A DNA stretch of 64,000 nucleotides from Trametes villosa. Its lineage: Eukaryota > Basidiomycota > Agaricomycetes > Polyporales > Polyporaceae. The first letter of the stretch is position 1. The number at the start of each line of letters is the position of its first letter. The position numbers and the translations under genes are program-made. Below the pieces are notes generated by a model that was not told the origin of the DNA, did no database searches, and saw only the letters and a program-made list of their open reading frames with translations. Shown here piece after piece: positions 1-11,877 of this stretch. The stretch covers positions 124,001-188,000 of the forward strand of contig PUDQ02000086.1 in NCBI GenBank assembly GCA_002964805.2. Direction: 5' to 3'.

Positions 1-721
1 GATATCTCCGGAGACGTCTTTGCGCCGCGCTAGCGCCTCCCGGAGTTGGCACGATCTCGACTTTGTCCACAACCGCATCGAGCTTAGCATGCACCCTCTC
101 CTAAGACCCTCCACCTCATCGACGCCGTATGTCGACGTCAGAGGTCCTCATGTACTCTCCTAACAGCCAAACTCAAGCATTTCGCGGCCTTCGTCCACCG
201 TGTCTCGCCCTCCAAGCTCGCGCGCAGCCCGCCTTCATGTCTCTCAGGTTCAGGCACCCCAACCCCGGAAAGCTCGGCGAGTCGGCGCAGCGTGTTCGCG
301 GGGAACAGCAGCCAGAACCCCCGAGCCGGCCTCGTCCTCCTCGATCGCCGCGCCATCGAGATCTGCGCGTTCATTAACATTAAACACGCCGCCTGATCCC
401 ATTACGCCCCCTCGGGGCTGTTTCAGGCATGGGCTTGTCCAATGTCCGCGCCGTCCGTCATTTGCTCCTGTCCAGCGCCAGGCTAACGTAGTCTGACACT
501 TTGGCAGGGCATCGCGGCTTTCTGGAAAGCGGACGCCTCCTGGCGGGTGTCTAGACCGCATATGGGGATAGAAAAGGATCGAGCGCGAGGAGGGCGCGTT
601 CTGCCGCCGGAGGAGCTCTGCCCTGTCGACGTCGCCCGCCCCCTTCGAGTCTTTGTGCTTTTCCCTCTTGATCTTGAGCCCCCCCGGTTTTTACTTCGCT
701 CGCTCAGGAAAGTCGACAAAG
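1..721. other. Left-edge region, possible minus-strand gene fragment
   Basis: No complete gene could be assigned. On the minus strand, open stretches at roughly 380-170 and 110-1 have coding-like composition and could be exons joined across a TTAG acceptor near 103-107, reading off the left edge. I do not recognise the product, and frames on both strands overlap here. The stretch just before 722 is probably the promoter and 5' UTR of the secreted-protein gene. Confidence 0.25.
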
Positions 722-2003
722 ATGCTCTCCGTCGCAAGGGTGGTTTCGTTCGCGCTCCTCGTGCTGTCGCTCTTCGGCCTTGCACAGGCCTCTGTTGCGT
801 CGCGTCGTGAGGCAACAAACGCGGAGCGCCTCGCGCGTGGTCTTGGGCCTGCGCCCCCGAGGAGACTGTACAAGGGCAGCCGCACAAGTACGCGATATTC
901 TCCCTCCACGGGCGATGCAAGCCAACAGGTTCACTGACACGACTCGCAGATGCAGCGCGCTCCGCTCCGTCCGGCGTCCCGAGCACCTCAGGGTACGTTC
1001 TCTATCACACCGTCGGGACATTGCGTGCGTTGCTAACGTCGCGCCCAACCTAGGAACACCGGAGTCATCGCAATCTACTCGGCGGGCACCACCCCCTCGA
1101 CCGCGCTCCCTGTCGCATGGTCCGGCCAGTACTCCGTCGCGTCCAGCATCAGTAACGCCTTCGCGTACGAGTTCACGCAGACCACTCCCGCCGGCCTGCC
1201 GACTGAGATCGAGTGTGCGGTGCGTCTGAGCCGCTCGTGTGATTTTTGCATTGCGTTTGTATGCTGAACGTTGCTGCTTCGTGGTAGAACGACCCTGGCT
1301 ACCGCTTGGGAGGCCTGCCGCACGGCCCCCGCTCGAACGCTCAGCTGGGTCCCGCGTACGCGTTGTCCGGTCGCATCGTATCGCACTACGCCTCTGACAC
1401 GCCGCTCTCCTCTACAGCAACAGCTACTACGTCCATCTCAACCACGTAGACGTGCACAGTGAGTGTGATCACCTCGTCCGCGTCGCCCGCGGCTTTGCTG
1501 AGTGTACCTCCCTCTTCTGCAGCTGTCGCAGGAGATCCTAACGGCGCGGTCACGCGCGGCAAGTATGAGTTAGGATACGCCGTGACGACGATCGTGCGTG
1601 CTCCCCCTTCTCCTCGCTCTCATGCCGAGGTTTGATCTGACGGTGCGCACGTCTGCGCGCGTGTAGTTCAAAGTCGACCCCGACACCGGCAGGATCACCA
1701 TCCAGTGGACCAACCCCGACGGCAGTGCGTCCCTCCTCCCCCTACCCTCCCAGCTTCCGCGCCCGTGATACTGACGCCCGCGCACAGGCCGGCCGCAGGT
1801 GTACGTCCTGCTGTACGCGGGCGGCCTCTACCTCTCCGGGGACGTCGTGCGCTTCCACGCGCAGACCGGCGCGGGGCCCACCGCCGTCCAGATCGTCGTA
1901 AGTTCCCTCTTCTCTGACATGAGAGGGTGTTGAAACGGAGCTAATCATATGTGCGTAGGATCTGTACTTCCAGCCGTCCGACGCGGCCGTCCCGGGGCGG
2001 TGA
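722..2003 (+). CDS. Small secreted protein with NAERLARGL motif, multi-exon
   Basis: This is a secreted protein of unknown function. The start at 722 gives a hydrophobic signal peptide (MLSVARVVSFALLVLSLFG) with likely cleavage after AQA. It is followed by the motif NAERLARGLGPAPPRR, seen near the N-terminus of a large family of secreted agaricomycete proteins. Exon 1 ends at 887 and joins to 950 in frame, giving a T-N-A-A-R-S-A-P-S linker. Further exons cover about 1053-1218 (NTGVIAIYSAG start), about 1288-1390, about 1421-1450, and small pieces around 1523-1594, 1667-1722, 1789-1898 and 1960-2003. The last ends at TGA. Introns are short with GT..AG ends. The mature part is rich in beta-type segments and lacks cysteines. 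Exact boundaries of the middle exons were not all checked by phase. Confidence 0.7.
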
Positions 2004-2714
2004 AAGCCTGGTTCGGGTTCGCATACTCAGAGTGGACGTACCCTGCGCGGGTCTGGGACTTCGGACCCAGCGAGTGAGGGTGGCGGCCGACGAGTGGCCG
2101 ACGTGCTTCCCTTCCTTCCCTTCCCTTCAGGACTTGATTGTAGGTTTTGCCATAGACTTTCTCCCCGGACGATCTCCTTGCCATAGACTATGACTCTTTG
2201 TGGTGTATGCGCCTGTGTGTTTTCTTCGCGGGACGCTGTTGCGTGTGCTGCTGCTACCTTAGCTGTTTGAGAATGATTTAGTAAAAGAAATCTTTGGGGC
2301 GTGCGTGTTTTCCTGTACCGCGGCGGCAGAATGGTAGCCTTCGGACGTTATTGTGTGCTGTTCTGTAGGTTCCGAAGGGGCGGTTGCAGTCGTGCCGGAC
2401 GTTCTTGACGTACTTCAGTACCTCCGAAGGAGTGGCGCCATGCGCTCCGAAGCAACAGGAGGTGAACAGCGCATGGTGCAGGCAGAAAGCTCACAATATT
2501 GCACTCTAAACCTCGCCAACGTCCATTCATGAGCGGTCTGAGAATACGGTTCTTCACGCGCGCACACGGGATCAAACTCAATGGCAGAGCAAATACAATT
2601 ACAGATTGCGACATTGCGACGACTTCGACGGATGCTATGAGTACATGCTACACGTTCTTCCCGATTACGATGCGACAGCGTCCCTGTCTAGTATCTCCCG
2701 TATCTTATGGTAGT
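2004..2714. other. Convergent intergenic region
   Basis: This lies between the 3' ends of the secreted-protein gene and the mRNA-binding-protein gene. I see no coding signal or repeat in it. An open frame on the plus strand from 2499 overlaps the opposite-strand gene and is its shadow. Confidence 0.5.
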
Positions 2715-3263
2715 TCAAGCGGACTTGTTGGTCTGCAGCACAAAGACCACCGTCAGCAACTGCACCGCCTACCGCAGATTAAGAAAGGGGAAACTCACAT
2801 CGGCGTCGGAGACGATGGGGGTGGGCTGGGAGGGCGAGGTGGAGATCGCGGGCGCGGTGCGCGCGATGGAGCCGAGGTCGACGTCGGGCGACTTGAGCGC
2901 CTTCTTGCGGATCTCGAGGCCCTGCTGGATCTCCTCGGGCGTGAACGAGCTCCCGCGCCGCTCCGTCGGCGGGCGCTCGGCGTCGTTGTTCACCGAGACC
3001 TGGCCTGTGTTCCCCGCGGTTCATGGTCAGTTTCCGTGTTCGGAAGGGAGGATGGAGGGGGGAGGTGGCGCACCGGTGGTGTCCTCGAACTCGGCCTGCT
3101 CGTCGTCGAGCGCGGCGCTCTCGAGCTCGTACTCGTCCTCGAGGCGGCCCCAGTTGTGCGGGCCGGCGCCGCCCTTGGGGATGTGCTTGTCCATGCCGTT
3201 CTTCGCCTCCGAGCGGTCCTTGTTGAGCGCGGAGGGGTAGGCTGAGCGCGCGGTGCGGGTCAT
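2715..3263 (-). CDS. Hyaluronan/mRNA-binding (HABP4/Stm1-like) family protein
   Basis: A 137-residue fungal protein with three exons: 3263-3074, 3004-2799 and 2732-2715. The lengths 190+206+18 give exactly 138 codons. The N-terminal half has the pattern KNGMDKHIPKGGAGPHNWG, close to the K-G-G-A-G-x-x-N-W-G signature of HABP4/Stm1 proteins, which bind RNA and ribosomes. It then runs into an acidic D-E stretch. The C-terminal half has RRGSSFTPEEIQQGLEIRKK and a serine/threonine-rich tail. The last exon codes only TNKSA. The family is known for RNA or translating-ribosome association; a role here is inferred from the motif alone. A TATA element lies about 115 bases upstream. Confidence 0.75.
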
Positions 3264-3375
3264 CGTGGCGAGTCTTGGACGAGGTGAAAGGGGGTAAGAG
3301 GGCTGTGGTGTTGGTATAGAGACTGGAGACGACTGGGTGATGGTGGGTGCGGGGGAGGGGGCGGCGGGTGATATG

Positions 3376-3384
3376 GTTTATATA
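3376..3384 (-). promoter_or_regulatory. TATA box of the HABP4-like gene
   Basis: TATATAAAC on the minus strand, about 113 bases upstream of the ATG at 3263, in otherwise GC-rich DNA. Confidence 0.5.
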
Positions 3385-4225
3385 GCGGGGCAGGCCGGGG
3401 TGCTGCGCCACGCCGCTGGGGAGACTCGCGTGACGCGGGGGACTTGCAGCTGGGGACTGGAGTGTACTGTACAGCCCGAGCCTAAAGCGCGGGTCACGTT
3501 CTGGGACTTTCGAAGCACCCCCCGCCCGCTCTAGTCCGCATTCTAGTCCCTTCCCTCGCCATCTCGGCCGCACCCTTGCGCTCCCACGTCCTTTGTCGGC
3601 GTTGGCATCGCGATTGTGTGCGCACAACACAACGGTCGGCGTTGGGGTTTGTGCTCTTTGGAGGTCGCGTGCGGCGGGTCGGCGGATGTAGGGTCGCGGG
3701 AAGAGATGGTGCGAGGCGGAGACTGGAGCTCGGCGAGGTCATCCTGCCACTCCCCGCGATTCGCGCACCGATGACCTATGCGGGGAAGCGTGCGACTTTC
3801 GGCCGTCCCCGAGCTGCTTTCCCAGTGTTCCGGGTCCTTCGCGACTCTCGACCGACTTCGACGTCCATCGCGCATTCGTCGAGGTTACGAACAAAGCTCG
3901 AAGCAGACCGAAGCACAGACCCACAGCAACAGGATCCTAGGAATCTATACGAAGCTTCAAAGCTTCAGTGCGCGGCATTTGTACCCTCGAAGTTCTGGGA
4001 AATACTCACGAGTCAAGTGATCCCCCGCGCATAGCATCACAACGCCAGGACGCGCCCCGTGGGACCCGGAACACCTCTTCCACCTCCTGCTACGATCGCA
4101 CATACCCTGCAGGCTTGCCTGGACCTGCGTGCTTGCTCCATCTTGCGCATTTGAATCGAATTACGCGGCAAGAACGTGCGCGACGGTCGTATTCTATCTA
4201 GAGGCGTTATCAGCATCCTCTCGGG
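3385..4225. other. Divergent promoter region
   Basis: About 0.85 kb between the HABP4-like gene and the 5-phosphatase gene. Open frames at 3494-3875 (-) and 3576-4034 (+) overlap each other and show no recognisable domain. I see no repeat. It probably holds both promoters. Confidence 0.45.
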
Positions 4226-7200
4226 ATGTCGCAAACGATGCCGGCAGCGATGGACGTCGTACAAGACCTCATCCGGCCCACCGAGGAGGCCAAGGTCGCG
4301 ATCGAGGCGCGCTCCGCGCCCAGGACCGACGCGGATTCCGAGACCTGGTCAGGCGCGGGCGACGCGCCCGCGGTGCAGCGCAGGAAGATCCTCGCCGTCG
4401 TGTCGCATCTGCACCCGAACGGCAAGACCGAGCAGGGATGGTGAGTGCGTTCCCGTTTACGTCTGCTGTCTCTTCGCTTGTGCTCGGATTTCGCCTCGAT
4501 TGTCAGGGAGAGGGTGCGGGTCATGAGGCGATGTCTTGGGTGCGAGCGGGCGCAGGGGGTGCTCGGCGAAGGTGTCAAACGAGCGGCATGTTAGGTCTTG
4601 AGGTCGTCTGGCAGGCCTCGTGTCCTTACGCGCGGTCGTGTCATGACGCGTGAGCTCGAAGGCGTAGTTTCCGAGTGCTCCAGCTGGCTTCCTTGCGGAC
4701 TGATTGGCGGGCGTAGTGGAAGCTGCAGGGGCGTGGCACGTCCAGGGCTATCGCAGGTGTGGGTGGTAGAAGCGGCGAGGGAGACGAGAGGGAGGCGTGC
4801 TGTCCTCGCTCTCCCTGACAGGACTTCTCTCAGGCGCGCGCTATTCCCTTGACGTAAACGGCGAGACAATCTTCCTCGTAGATGCCTCGAGAGTTGTTAA
4901 GCAGGCCAATGTCGCTTCTTGGCTGGCTCATCCAATGGACCAGCCAGTCGAGCCTTCGCTCGTGCTCTCGCGCGAGGAGTTTGGCGCTCATCTCGCTTCT
5001 TCCGTGGGACGCGCTGAGGGGAGGACTGAGCTTAGGGCTCATGTGACAATCGTGTCAGCTTGAGGGAGCCTGTCGCTTCAAATGACTACAGATTCAGCCG
5101 TCAACGAGACCTACCCGGTCATCGACAGTAGTTCATCGTACGACGACCGATAGCTCTCTGAATACCCGGCAAAATGGTGTGCTTGCAGTGTTCCCCGTCT
5201 TTTGCTGGGGCCTTCAGGGTCTTCCGCTTTCCTTCCGCGTTTCGTGACGCGTTTCGTGAGGCTGAAGACGCGCATACAGCCTCGTGTTCGGCCTTACAGA
5301 ATGTCCCATGACCCGTTTGACCCACCGTGCGGTTCGCGGCCTGCGCGCGCAGACCTACGGGCTGTGAGCGGGACGACGGTCAAGGCGGCAGCGACGCCGC
5401 CTGTGGTCCAGCTTGCCTGCAGGATCCGTCGTGGTCGGATCCCTATCTCAGTCGGAGCGCGGTGCGTCCTCGTGCTGTTTAGCGTGCTGTTGCACCGTTG
5501 TTGGGGGTCGTATCGCGCGCAATGCGGCCGGGAGACGTCGGTGTCAAACTTGCTGCGCCGGGTTTGGATTAAGCATACGCGTCTTTGCCGTCCTTCCATG
5601 CGCCTGTCGCTATTTTTCCATGTGCTATTTTCTATGTGCTATCTTCATCCCATGCGTTTTGGTCAAGACTCGTTCGCAGAGTCGCTGACGCGCGTTTATG
5701 CAGCGTCTTTGTTCTCAGCGAGAAGCCGCAACGAGTGCACGCAATCTCGGGAGAGTTTTTGGTGGAACATGCGTTCCCGGTGGTAGACGATTTCTCGATA
5801 TCCATGTCACAGCCGCGGAGGGCGACCATGGAGGTGTCGTCGCCCCCACCAGGCGGCGCCTCCGCCGCCAACCAGAATAGGACGGGTACGTAGTTTGGAC
5901 ATCGTGCACGCATGGAAGTAGCCTCATTGTGTATTGTTGCGCCTTTAGAACTCACCGTAACCATCGATCCTGGCCAAGGCAGCCCATTCCAGTCCATCGC
6001 ACTCCAGACGAACGATATACCCGGCCTCCGCAAAATCCTCGTCGAATGCCGGCGCCTTAAAGAAGCCCTGGGTACGCTCCGAAGCCCGATGCTTCTCTTT
6101 CTGCTGCCTGAAATCTGACTGGGGCCGCGTGGGTCCTGCAGCGGTGGAGACGGAGGACGACTTCGACTTCGAGCCGTTCGCCTGGCTGGGGCCCTACCTC
6201 GCGGACAACGTGCTCCCGCCGCTGCGTATGTCGCCCCTTCCCTCTCCCCTGCACGCGAGCACGAGAGTTCTGACGGCAGCTGTGCGCCAGTGCTCCCGAT
6301 CCCCCCTGATCTGCGGAAGATCAGGAAGCCGGTGCACGCCCGCCTCGCGGCGGCGAGCGCCGGCCTCCCCGGGAACGACGTCGCGGACATCGAGGCGGTG
6401 CGGGAAGATTGGATGCGGCGGAAGGTCGAGCAGGATTTGTTTGCGCGCTGCGCGAAGGCGGAGCTGAGGTGCGTCGGGCGAAGGGTAGAGGGTAAGGGGG
6501 TGCGTTCTGACCGTGCGCTGCCCGGGCCCGGTGCAGGATCCGGGTGGGGACGTTCAACGTGAACGGAAAACTTCCTTCGCAAGATTTGTCCTCGTGGGTC
6601 CGCGGACAGTTTGGACGGCCTGCCGGGGCGTTCATCCCGCCTCTCAAGGAGATTTCGCCCTTCTCCGTCGGGGAAGTGCAGAACAATCCGATCGAGGAGA
6701 AGATGGGTTCGTCTTCTTCTATCCTCTTCATTTCCGTCCGCGAGTACTGAACACACGGCTTGGTTGTCAGAGGCTCTCAGCATCCAAGGTGCCTCCCAAG
6801 CCCCGGAGACAGTCGCGCCGGATGCTAAATCCTTGGCTGCCGCTTCGGGGTCTGGAACGTCCGCGAGCTTGCATATGGACGCGAAGTCCGAGGAGACAGC
6901 CGTTCCTTCGGACGTCACGGAGGATGCGACCGATCCCGACATGCTCGTACTCGGTTTCCAGGAGCTCGATCTGTCCGCAGAGGCTCTACTATACTCCACG
7001 AAGACCGTGCGCGAAGACGCATGGTGCATGGCCGCATTCGCGGGATTAGGCGAGAAGGCTGTCCTCTACGAGAAGGTAAGCGCCCCGCGACGGCTCCTCC
7101 ATCGTACTGCGGGGGCTCGACCGCCTGCGATCCTGTTCGTTGTGGTTTATCCGCTGCACAGCTTGTGTCCAAACAACTGGTCGGCATGCTGCTCGTAATC

Positions 7201-10077
7201 GTGATCAAGAAGCGTCTCCGGCCCTGCATAAGTGAGATTAGGACATCCTCCGTGGGCGCGGGCATTATGGGCATCATGGTACGTTTATGCCCCTTTCGCT
7301 GTTCGCTGTGGGAGCGCGCCTCACGGGTTACTCGTCAGGGAAACAAAGGCGCCACTGCGGTGCGGCTGCTGTTCACACCGACCCCGAGCCCGGCCAGCGC
7401 CGCCGCGGACTACGAAGGGAAGCCGACGAGCCTGACGTTCGTGAACGCGCACCTCGCGGCGTTCGACGAGATGTTCGAGAAGCGGAACGCGGACTTCCAC
7501 GACCTCTGCAAGAGGCTGCAGTTCGACTCTGGAATCGCGGCGGACGAGGCGGCCGCGCCGAGCGGCGGCTATGGCCCGCCCACGGTGCAGCTGAATATAT
7601 TTGAAACGGACGTGCTGTTTTGGCTAGTGCGTACACTCCTTGATTGCGCGCTTCCTGTTCTGTGCGGCGATGACGCTCGCGGGTGCTAAACGATCACGCC
7701 TGTGCTCAGGGTGGTAGGTGCCCCGCCCGAAGCGGTAAAGAACACGCTAAACTCCGCGGACAGACCTAAACTATCGTATCACTTGCTCGGACGCCGACGT
7801 ACGAAACCTACTGGCATCTGAGGATCTCAGAGAGGAGAACATAGCAACGCTGCGAAGGTACGATCAGGTGCGGCCGGCATTACGTTCGGCATTTGTCGCT
7901 GGCACTGACGCCTCGTCTCCCTGCTACGCGCTTGCAGCTCTCCTTTGCCATGCGGAACGGGAAGGCGTTCGAGGAATTCGTGGAGCACCCTATCTCGCAC
8001 CCTCCGTGAGTTCCGCTAGACGCGCTCGCGGAGCTCTCGATTAACCCCTTCACGCGCTCACGTTTGAAATATGCCGTCAGCTCGTATCGCTTCGGTGCTG
8101 GCCTCCTGGCGGACCGCCTGGGGTACGACCTGAAGTGCGTCCCGCGCTCGCTCCTGCCGCCGGCATTGCTGCTCTGACCACCGGCCCCAGGCGGAAGCCA
8201 GCTTGGACAGATCGCATCCTCCACGCGGCATCATCGGCGGCGGTGGTGAAACAGACGGCGTACACGAGCCACCCAACTATCACCATGAGCGACCATCGAC
8301 CCGTGTCTGCCGAGTTCGAAGCCCAGGTGCGTCGTCGGATGTCTGTCTACCGGCCGTGGAGGCCCCGGCGGGCGTGTCCGCGCGTGGACGCGCCTGCGCC
8401 GCGGGCCGCCCTCTTGTCTGCCTGCCGAGCTCAAACGCTGCGCGGTCTGCGGTGCAGGTCCCGGTGGTCTCGCTCACGGAGTATGAAACTTACGTCAAGC
8501 GCGTGTGGCGGGACGTGTCGAGCGCGGAGTACGTGGAGGAGCGACCGCGCGTTCGGGTCGGACCTACCAGTATTGACTTCGCCCGAGTTCCGTGCGTAAT
8601 TCCTTTAATTTGTACGCCCTAGTCGCGGAGATACCGACCGTGGATGACCGCAGGTACCGGCGCCCCGTACAACGGACACTAGAGATCGAGAATACCGGCA
8701 AGGTAGGAGCCGTGGCTTCCTCGCAAGCCGCTCAAGAGGGCTAACATCGCCCCCACAGGTCCCGTGCGCGTACCGCTTTGTTCCTCAGGCTCCCACTGCG
8801 GCTCTATGTGGGTACCCAAGCCGCTGTCGCGGAGCGCCTGCAGTCTTAACGTGCCACAACCGCCATAACCATAACAGGTCCAAAATGGCTACACATCGAT
8901 GCTATGACGGTTCGTCGCCTTGGTAGAATCAACTGCACTCGGTCTGGGCTCACCACATTCTCAGGGGCTGGTTCTGCCGGGGGAGAAGATTCAGGTGTCC
9001 CTGACGGTTTACATAGACGACAGTGTTGCGCCTCAGATGAACATGGGCTCGAACCGTCTAGAGGAGACGCTAGTCATCCACACAGCTCTTGGGCGGGACC
9101 ACTTTGTGGCGATAGGGGGAGAATACGGTACCGCCAAGTCACTCGTGTGTGCTCACAGGGGTCTCGTCCTGATCTGCGGCTTCAGAGCGTACATGCTTCG
9201 CAACAAGCATCGCTTGGCTCGTCCGACTGCCTGGGCCCGTCCGGCAGCTCAAGTCCCCGAGCGACCTCCTCCCCGAAGACCGTGGCGTCAACGCTCCCCG
9301 AGAGATCATGAGGTTGGTAAACTGGCTTATGAGCAACACCGCCCAGACGGTGAGTGGCGACTGCCTATAATGAGCGACATCCGGCCCTGCTGATGCGTAT
9401 TTTAGGATGAGCTGTTCTTGGCCCGGGGCGACTCGGAGCTTGTCGAACAGATTCGAGAGGTTGGAGCCTCGACTGCTTGTATCGCTTGGGCCGTTCTAAC
9501 TGCGCACTGCAGAGCCTTGACACCGGCGCCGAGTTTACAGTTGACGGGCCTGGGAGCAGCCCCGCGGTGGCTCTGGCATTCGCCGACGCGTTGCTGCAGC
9601 TTTTAGGCTCTTTGGCAGAGCCGGTCATTCCTACGTCACTACACGCAAGGTGTGCCGAGATGACAAGCAGGGACGAGGCGTTCGAGGTAACCGACTCTCA
9701 GGCTCACAGGTTCACAATCCAGTGCTCAACCCATTATCCCCGCAGGTTCTCGACGAGCTGCCTGTGGTCAATGTCAACGTAAGATCGGCTTGTCTCCTCC
9801 TGACGCGCGCTCGTCGCCGCTCACAATGTCTCAGGTCTGGATCTCTCTTACGGCCTTTTTGCATTACGTGGGGCAGCAAGACTCACACAAAGGCAAGCTC
9901 GAGCGTCTTGGTGAGCGCGCAAACCTTCGTCATTTGTCTGGATCACTCAGCAGCTCCTCCGGGGCGGCTTCTCCAGTGGCAATCTTCACACCCGTGCTAT
10001 TCCGCGATGATTTAGACTCCCCGATGCCCGTGTCCGCCGTGGGCAAGAGAAACTTCCTACGGTACTTCATCGGGTGA
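4226..10077 (+). CDS. Inositol polyphosphate 5-phosphatase, OCRL/INPP5B type
   Basis: Predicted to remove the 5-phosphate from phosphoinositides such as PI(4,5)P2 at endomembranes. Exons checked by phase: 4226-4440, 5704-5885, 5949-6071, 6142-6225, 6291-6468, 6537-6706, 6771-7075, 7162-7278, 7339-7626, 7710-7713, 7764-7867. Further exons run to TGA at 10075-10077. Order of domains: an N-terminal PH-like region (about 1-200); the catalytic domain with FNVNGK, GFQELD, GNKGA, NAHLAAFDEM, GDLNYR, PAWTDRIL and the SDHRPV metal-site motif (about 270-640); an ASH-type beta domain (VQRTLEIENTGKVPCAYRF, SLTVYIDD); and a C-terminal RhoGAP-like domain (EIMRLVNWLM, LAEPVIP, ending LRYFIG). This domain order is that of OCRL/INPP5B. 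All catalytic motifs are present. Two oddities are a 1263-nt first intron and a 4-nt exon. Boundaries around 8760-9250 were not fully resolved. Confidence 0.88.
4441..5703 (+). other. 1263-nt first intron of the 5-phosphatase gene
   Basis: Exon 1 ends GGA TG at 4440 before GTGAGT. Exon 2 starts at 5704 after TTATGCAG and reads C-V-F-V-L-S-E-K. Joining them gives E-Q-G-C-V-F-V-L in frame, as expected for the start of the PH-like region. Nearly all other introns in the window are 50-85 bases. Open frames inside it (for example 4797-5063 and 5294-5599) match nothing I know. I found no terminal repeats, so an inserted element cannot be shown. Confidence 0.65.
7710..7713 (+). other. Four-base internal exon in the 5-phosphatase gene
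   Basis: The exon is GGTG, preceded by TGTGCTCAG and followed by GTAGGT. It joins codon CTA at 7624-7626 to ACCTAAACTATCGT at 7764 and creates GGT-GAC-CTA-AAC-TAT-CGT, the invariant G-D-L-N-Y-R motif of 5-phosphatases. Skipping it puts CTA-ACC-TAA, a stop, in frame. The flanking introns are 83 and 50 bases. Confidence 0.8.
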
Positions 10078-11877
10078 AAGTTTTCCGCCCCCATGTTTGC
10101 GCTGTCGGGCTTACGGACAGAAGCATCGCGGCACGCTAGCGCGATATGGGTGGACAAGACAGTATGATTATGTACGTAGGAGTATCTATAGTACTAAGTT
10201 ATATGACATGTAGATATGCTCCGAGAGCACCGGCGGAAGTGCGGGCACAAGAAAATTACTTCTGGCTGCGGACAAGGAGTCAGGGCGGGCCACTGCGCAA
10301 ACCGCATGGGGGGCTCACATTGGCGTGTAAGTGCACGCGAGACCGCGACGCTGGCAGTTTGCACAGGTCTGGCGGCCGTCGCATTTCAGTTTCCGGCCTT
10401 CGGGATCATCGTACTAGTCAGCAACTGCGCCTATGGACTCCGGATAGGCGGCATACCCCGACAGAAGAGACAGGCCATTGGCGTGCGGCGGGGAGTCCTC
10501 GGCTGGCTGAAAACGTCGTCGTCGGACTCCTGGCCCTGATTGCTGGTCTGATTACTGGTATTGGCCTGCGCAGACGTCAGGCGGTGCCGTCAGCATGTCA
10601 GGACGTGACTCGCCTGGGAGCTCATGTTAGACAGTAGGCTGGGTGCGGTAGAATAGTGCAGGCTGAGAAGGAAGAGGAGATGATGAGGACGCCGGAGCAC
10701 GACTGACGTTTTATACACGCTCGCGCCTGGCGCCCTGCGACACATTTCCTGGACAGGAATGAGTGAACGGGCGGCGTCTACATTTGTCACTTCATCTTCC
10801 TTGCGGAGTGGCCAGATGCGTCTCCGGCGTTGGTGGGGGTTACCATGTGTCCCAATGAGATCCGGCGACTGCTCAGATCTCGTTAGCCACAGCAAGGCAT
10901 GGCGCACGTCGGAAGCGAGAAATCTGCATCTTGACGTACCTCGTTCATCCCAGCGGGGGCGCGACGAGGCCGTTGGAGAAGAGCAGCTTCCAAAGCGGGA
11001 CGTGCGACGGCATCGCGCACCTACGAGATGGTTCCCGCATATGCTCCCGCTCTCTCGAGACAGGAGCCTCGACGCCACCGTTTCCCGTGGCCCTTGTCCA
11101 TCTGCACTGGCGTCCGGGGCCAACACCCACCGATGACGCACATCGCTAAACGAGGAGCAGCAGCTCAGCCCTGACACCATCTTTCGGGCCGCTGCCGCCT
11201 TGCCTACCCGGGGGGCCGTCCAGATACAGTGGGTGTGCCACGATCCAGGGGGCAGGCCCGAGATCTGGCGGTCATCTTACTCTCCGACGGCCTTGTACGA
11301 ATCTGATCTGCGTTGTCAGGTTGTCCATGTGTCGCCTTCCCTGCAGCACTCACCGACTGAAAACTGCGCCGGGGATACCGATTCCGTCGAAGACGGGCAC
11401 GCTGCAAATTGCTGTTCGGGGGCGTGAGCGCGTGCCCCGGGAGCGCTTCGGACACGTGGGCTACTGGAAGCGATAACTTGCAGTCGGACTGGCGGCCTAG
11501 GGCAGGTCAGCGCGAAGCCGTCGCTCTCCTCGGGCCCGGGCAACACGTTGGGGCGCATTACGTCTGAGTGCGCGACCTGGTGGATCGGAGAAAGGACCTC
11601 CCAGAAGTAAGCTTAGCAAATCAGGCAAGAAGTACTCGTTCTTACCTACAGTAAAACCTACATTCCGGGAGCAGGTACGCCGTCGCCGAGATAGGACGCA
11701 GTGCCTCCGAGCAAGCGCCACACCAGCATCGACACTGCCTTGTGAGATCACAGGGTATGCTGTTGGTTGACTCCGTGCGCGAAGGTCGACGAAAGGAGCA
11801 TGGATTACGGGAGACAATATCAACACGAGGCGACGCGGGACGCGCGGCGACTCCGCGCGCTGCCCGCACTCGCAGCA
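10078..11877. other. 1.8-kb region with no assignable gene
   Basis: This lies between the convergent 5-phosphatase and arrestin-like genes. A plus-strand frame at 10216-10539 has a hydrophobic stretch (AVAFQFPAFGIIVLVSNCAYG), and an overlapping frame ends with another (VVGLLALIAGLITGIG). A minus-strand frame covers 11180-10590. None shows a known domain, a clean exon chain or a convincing start. It may be decayed coding sequence. Confidence 0.3.

Noticed and set aside
3576..4034. 152-codon plus-strand frame
   Set aside because: It overlaps an equally long minus-strand frame, has no domain and lies in a divergent promoter region.
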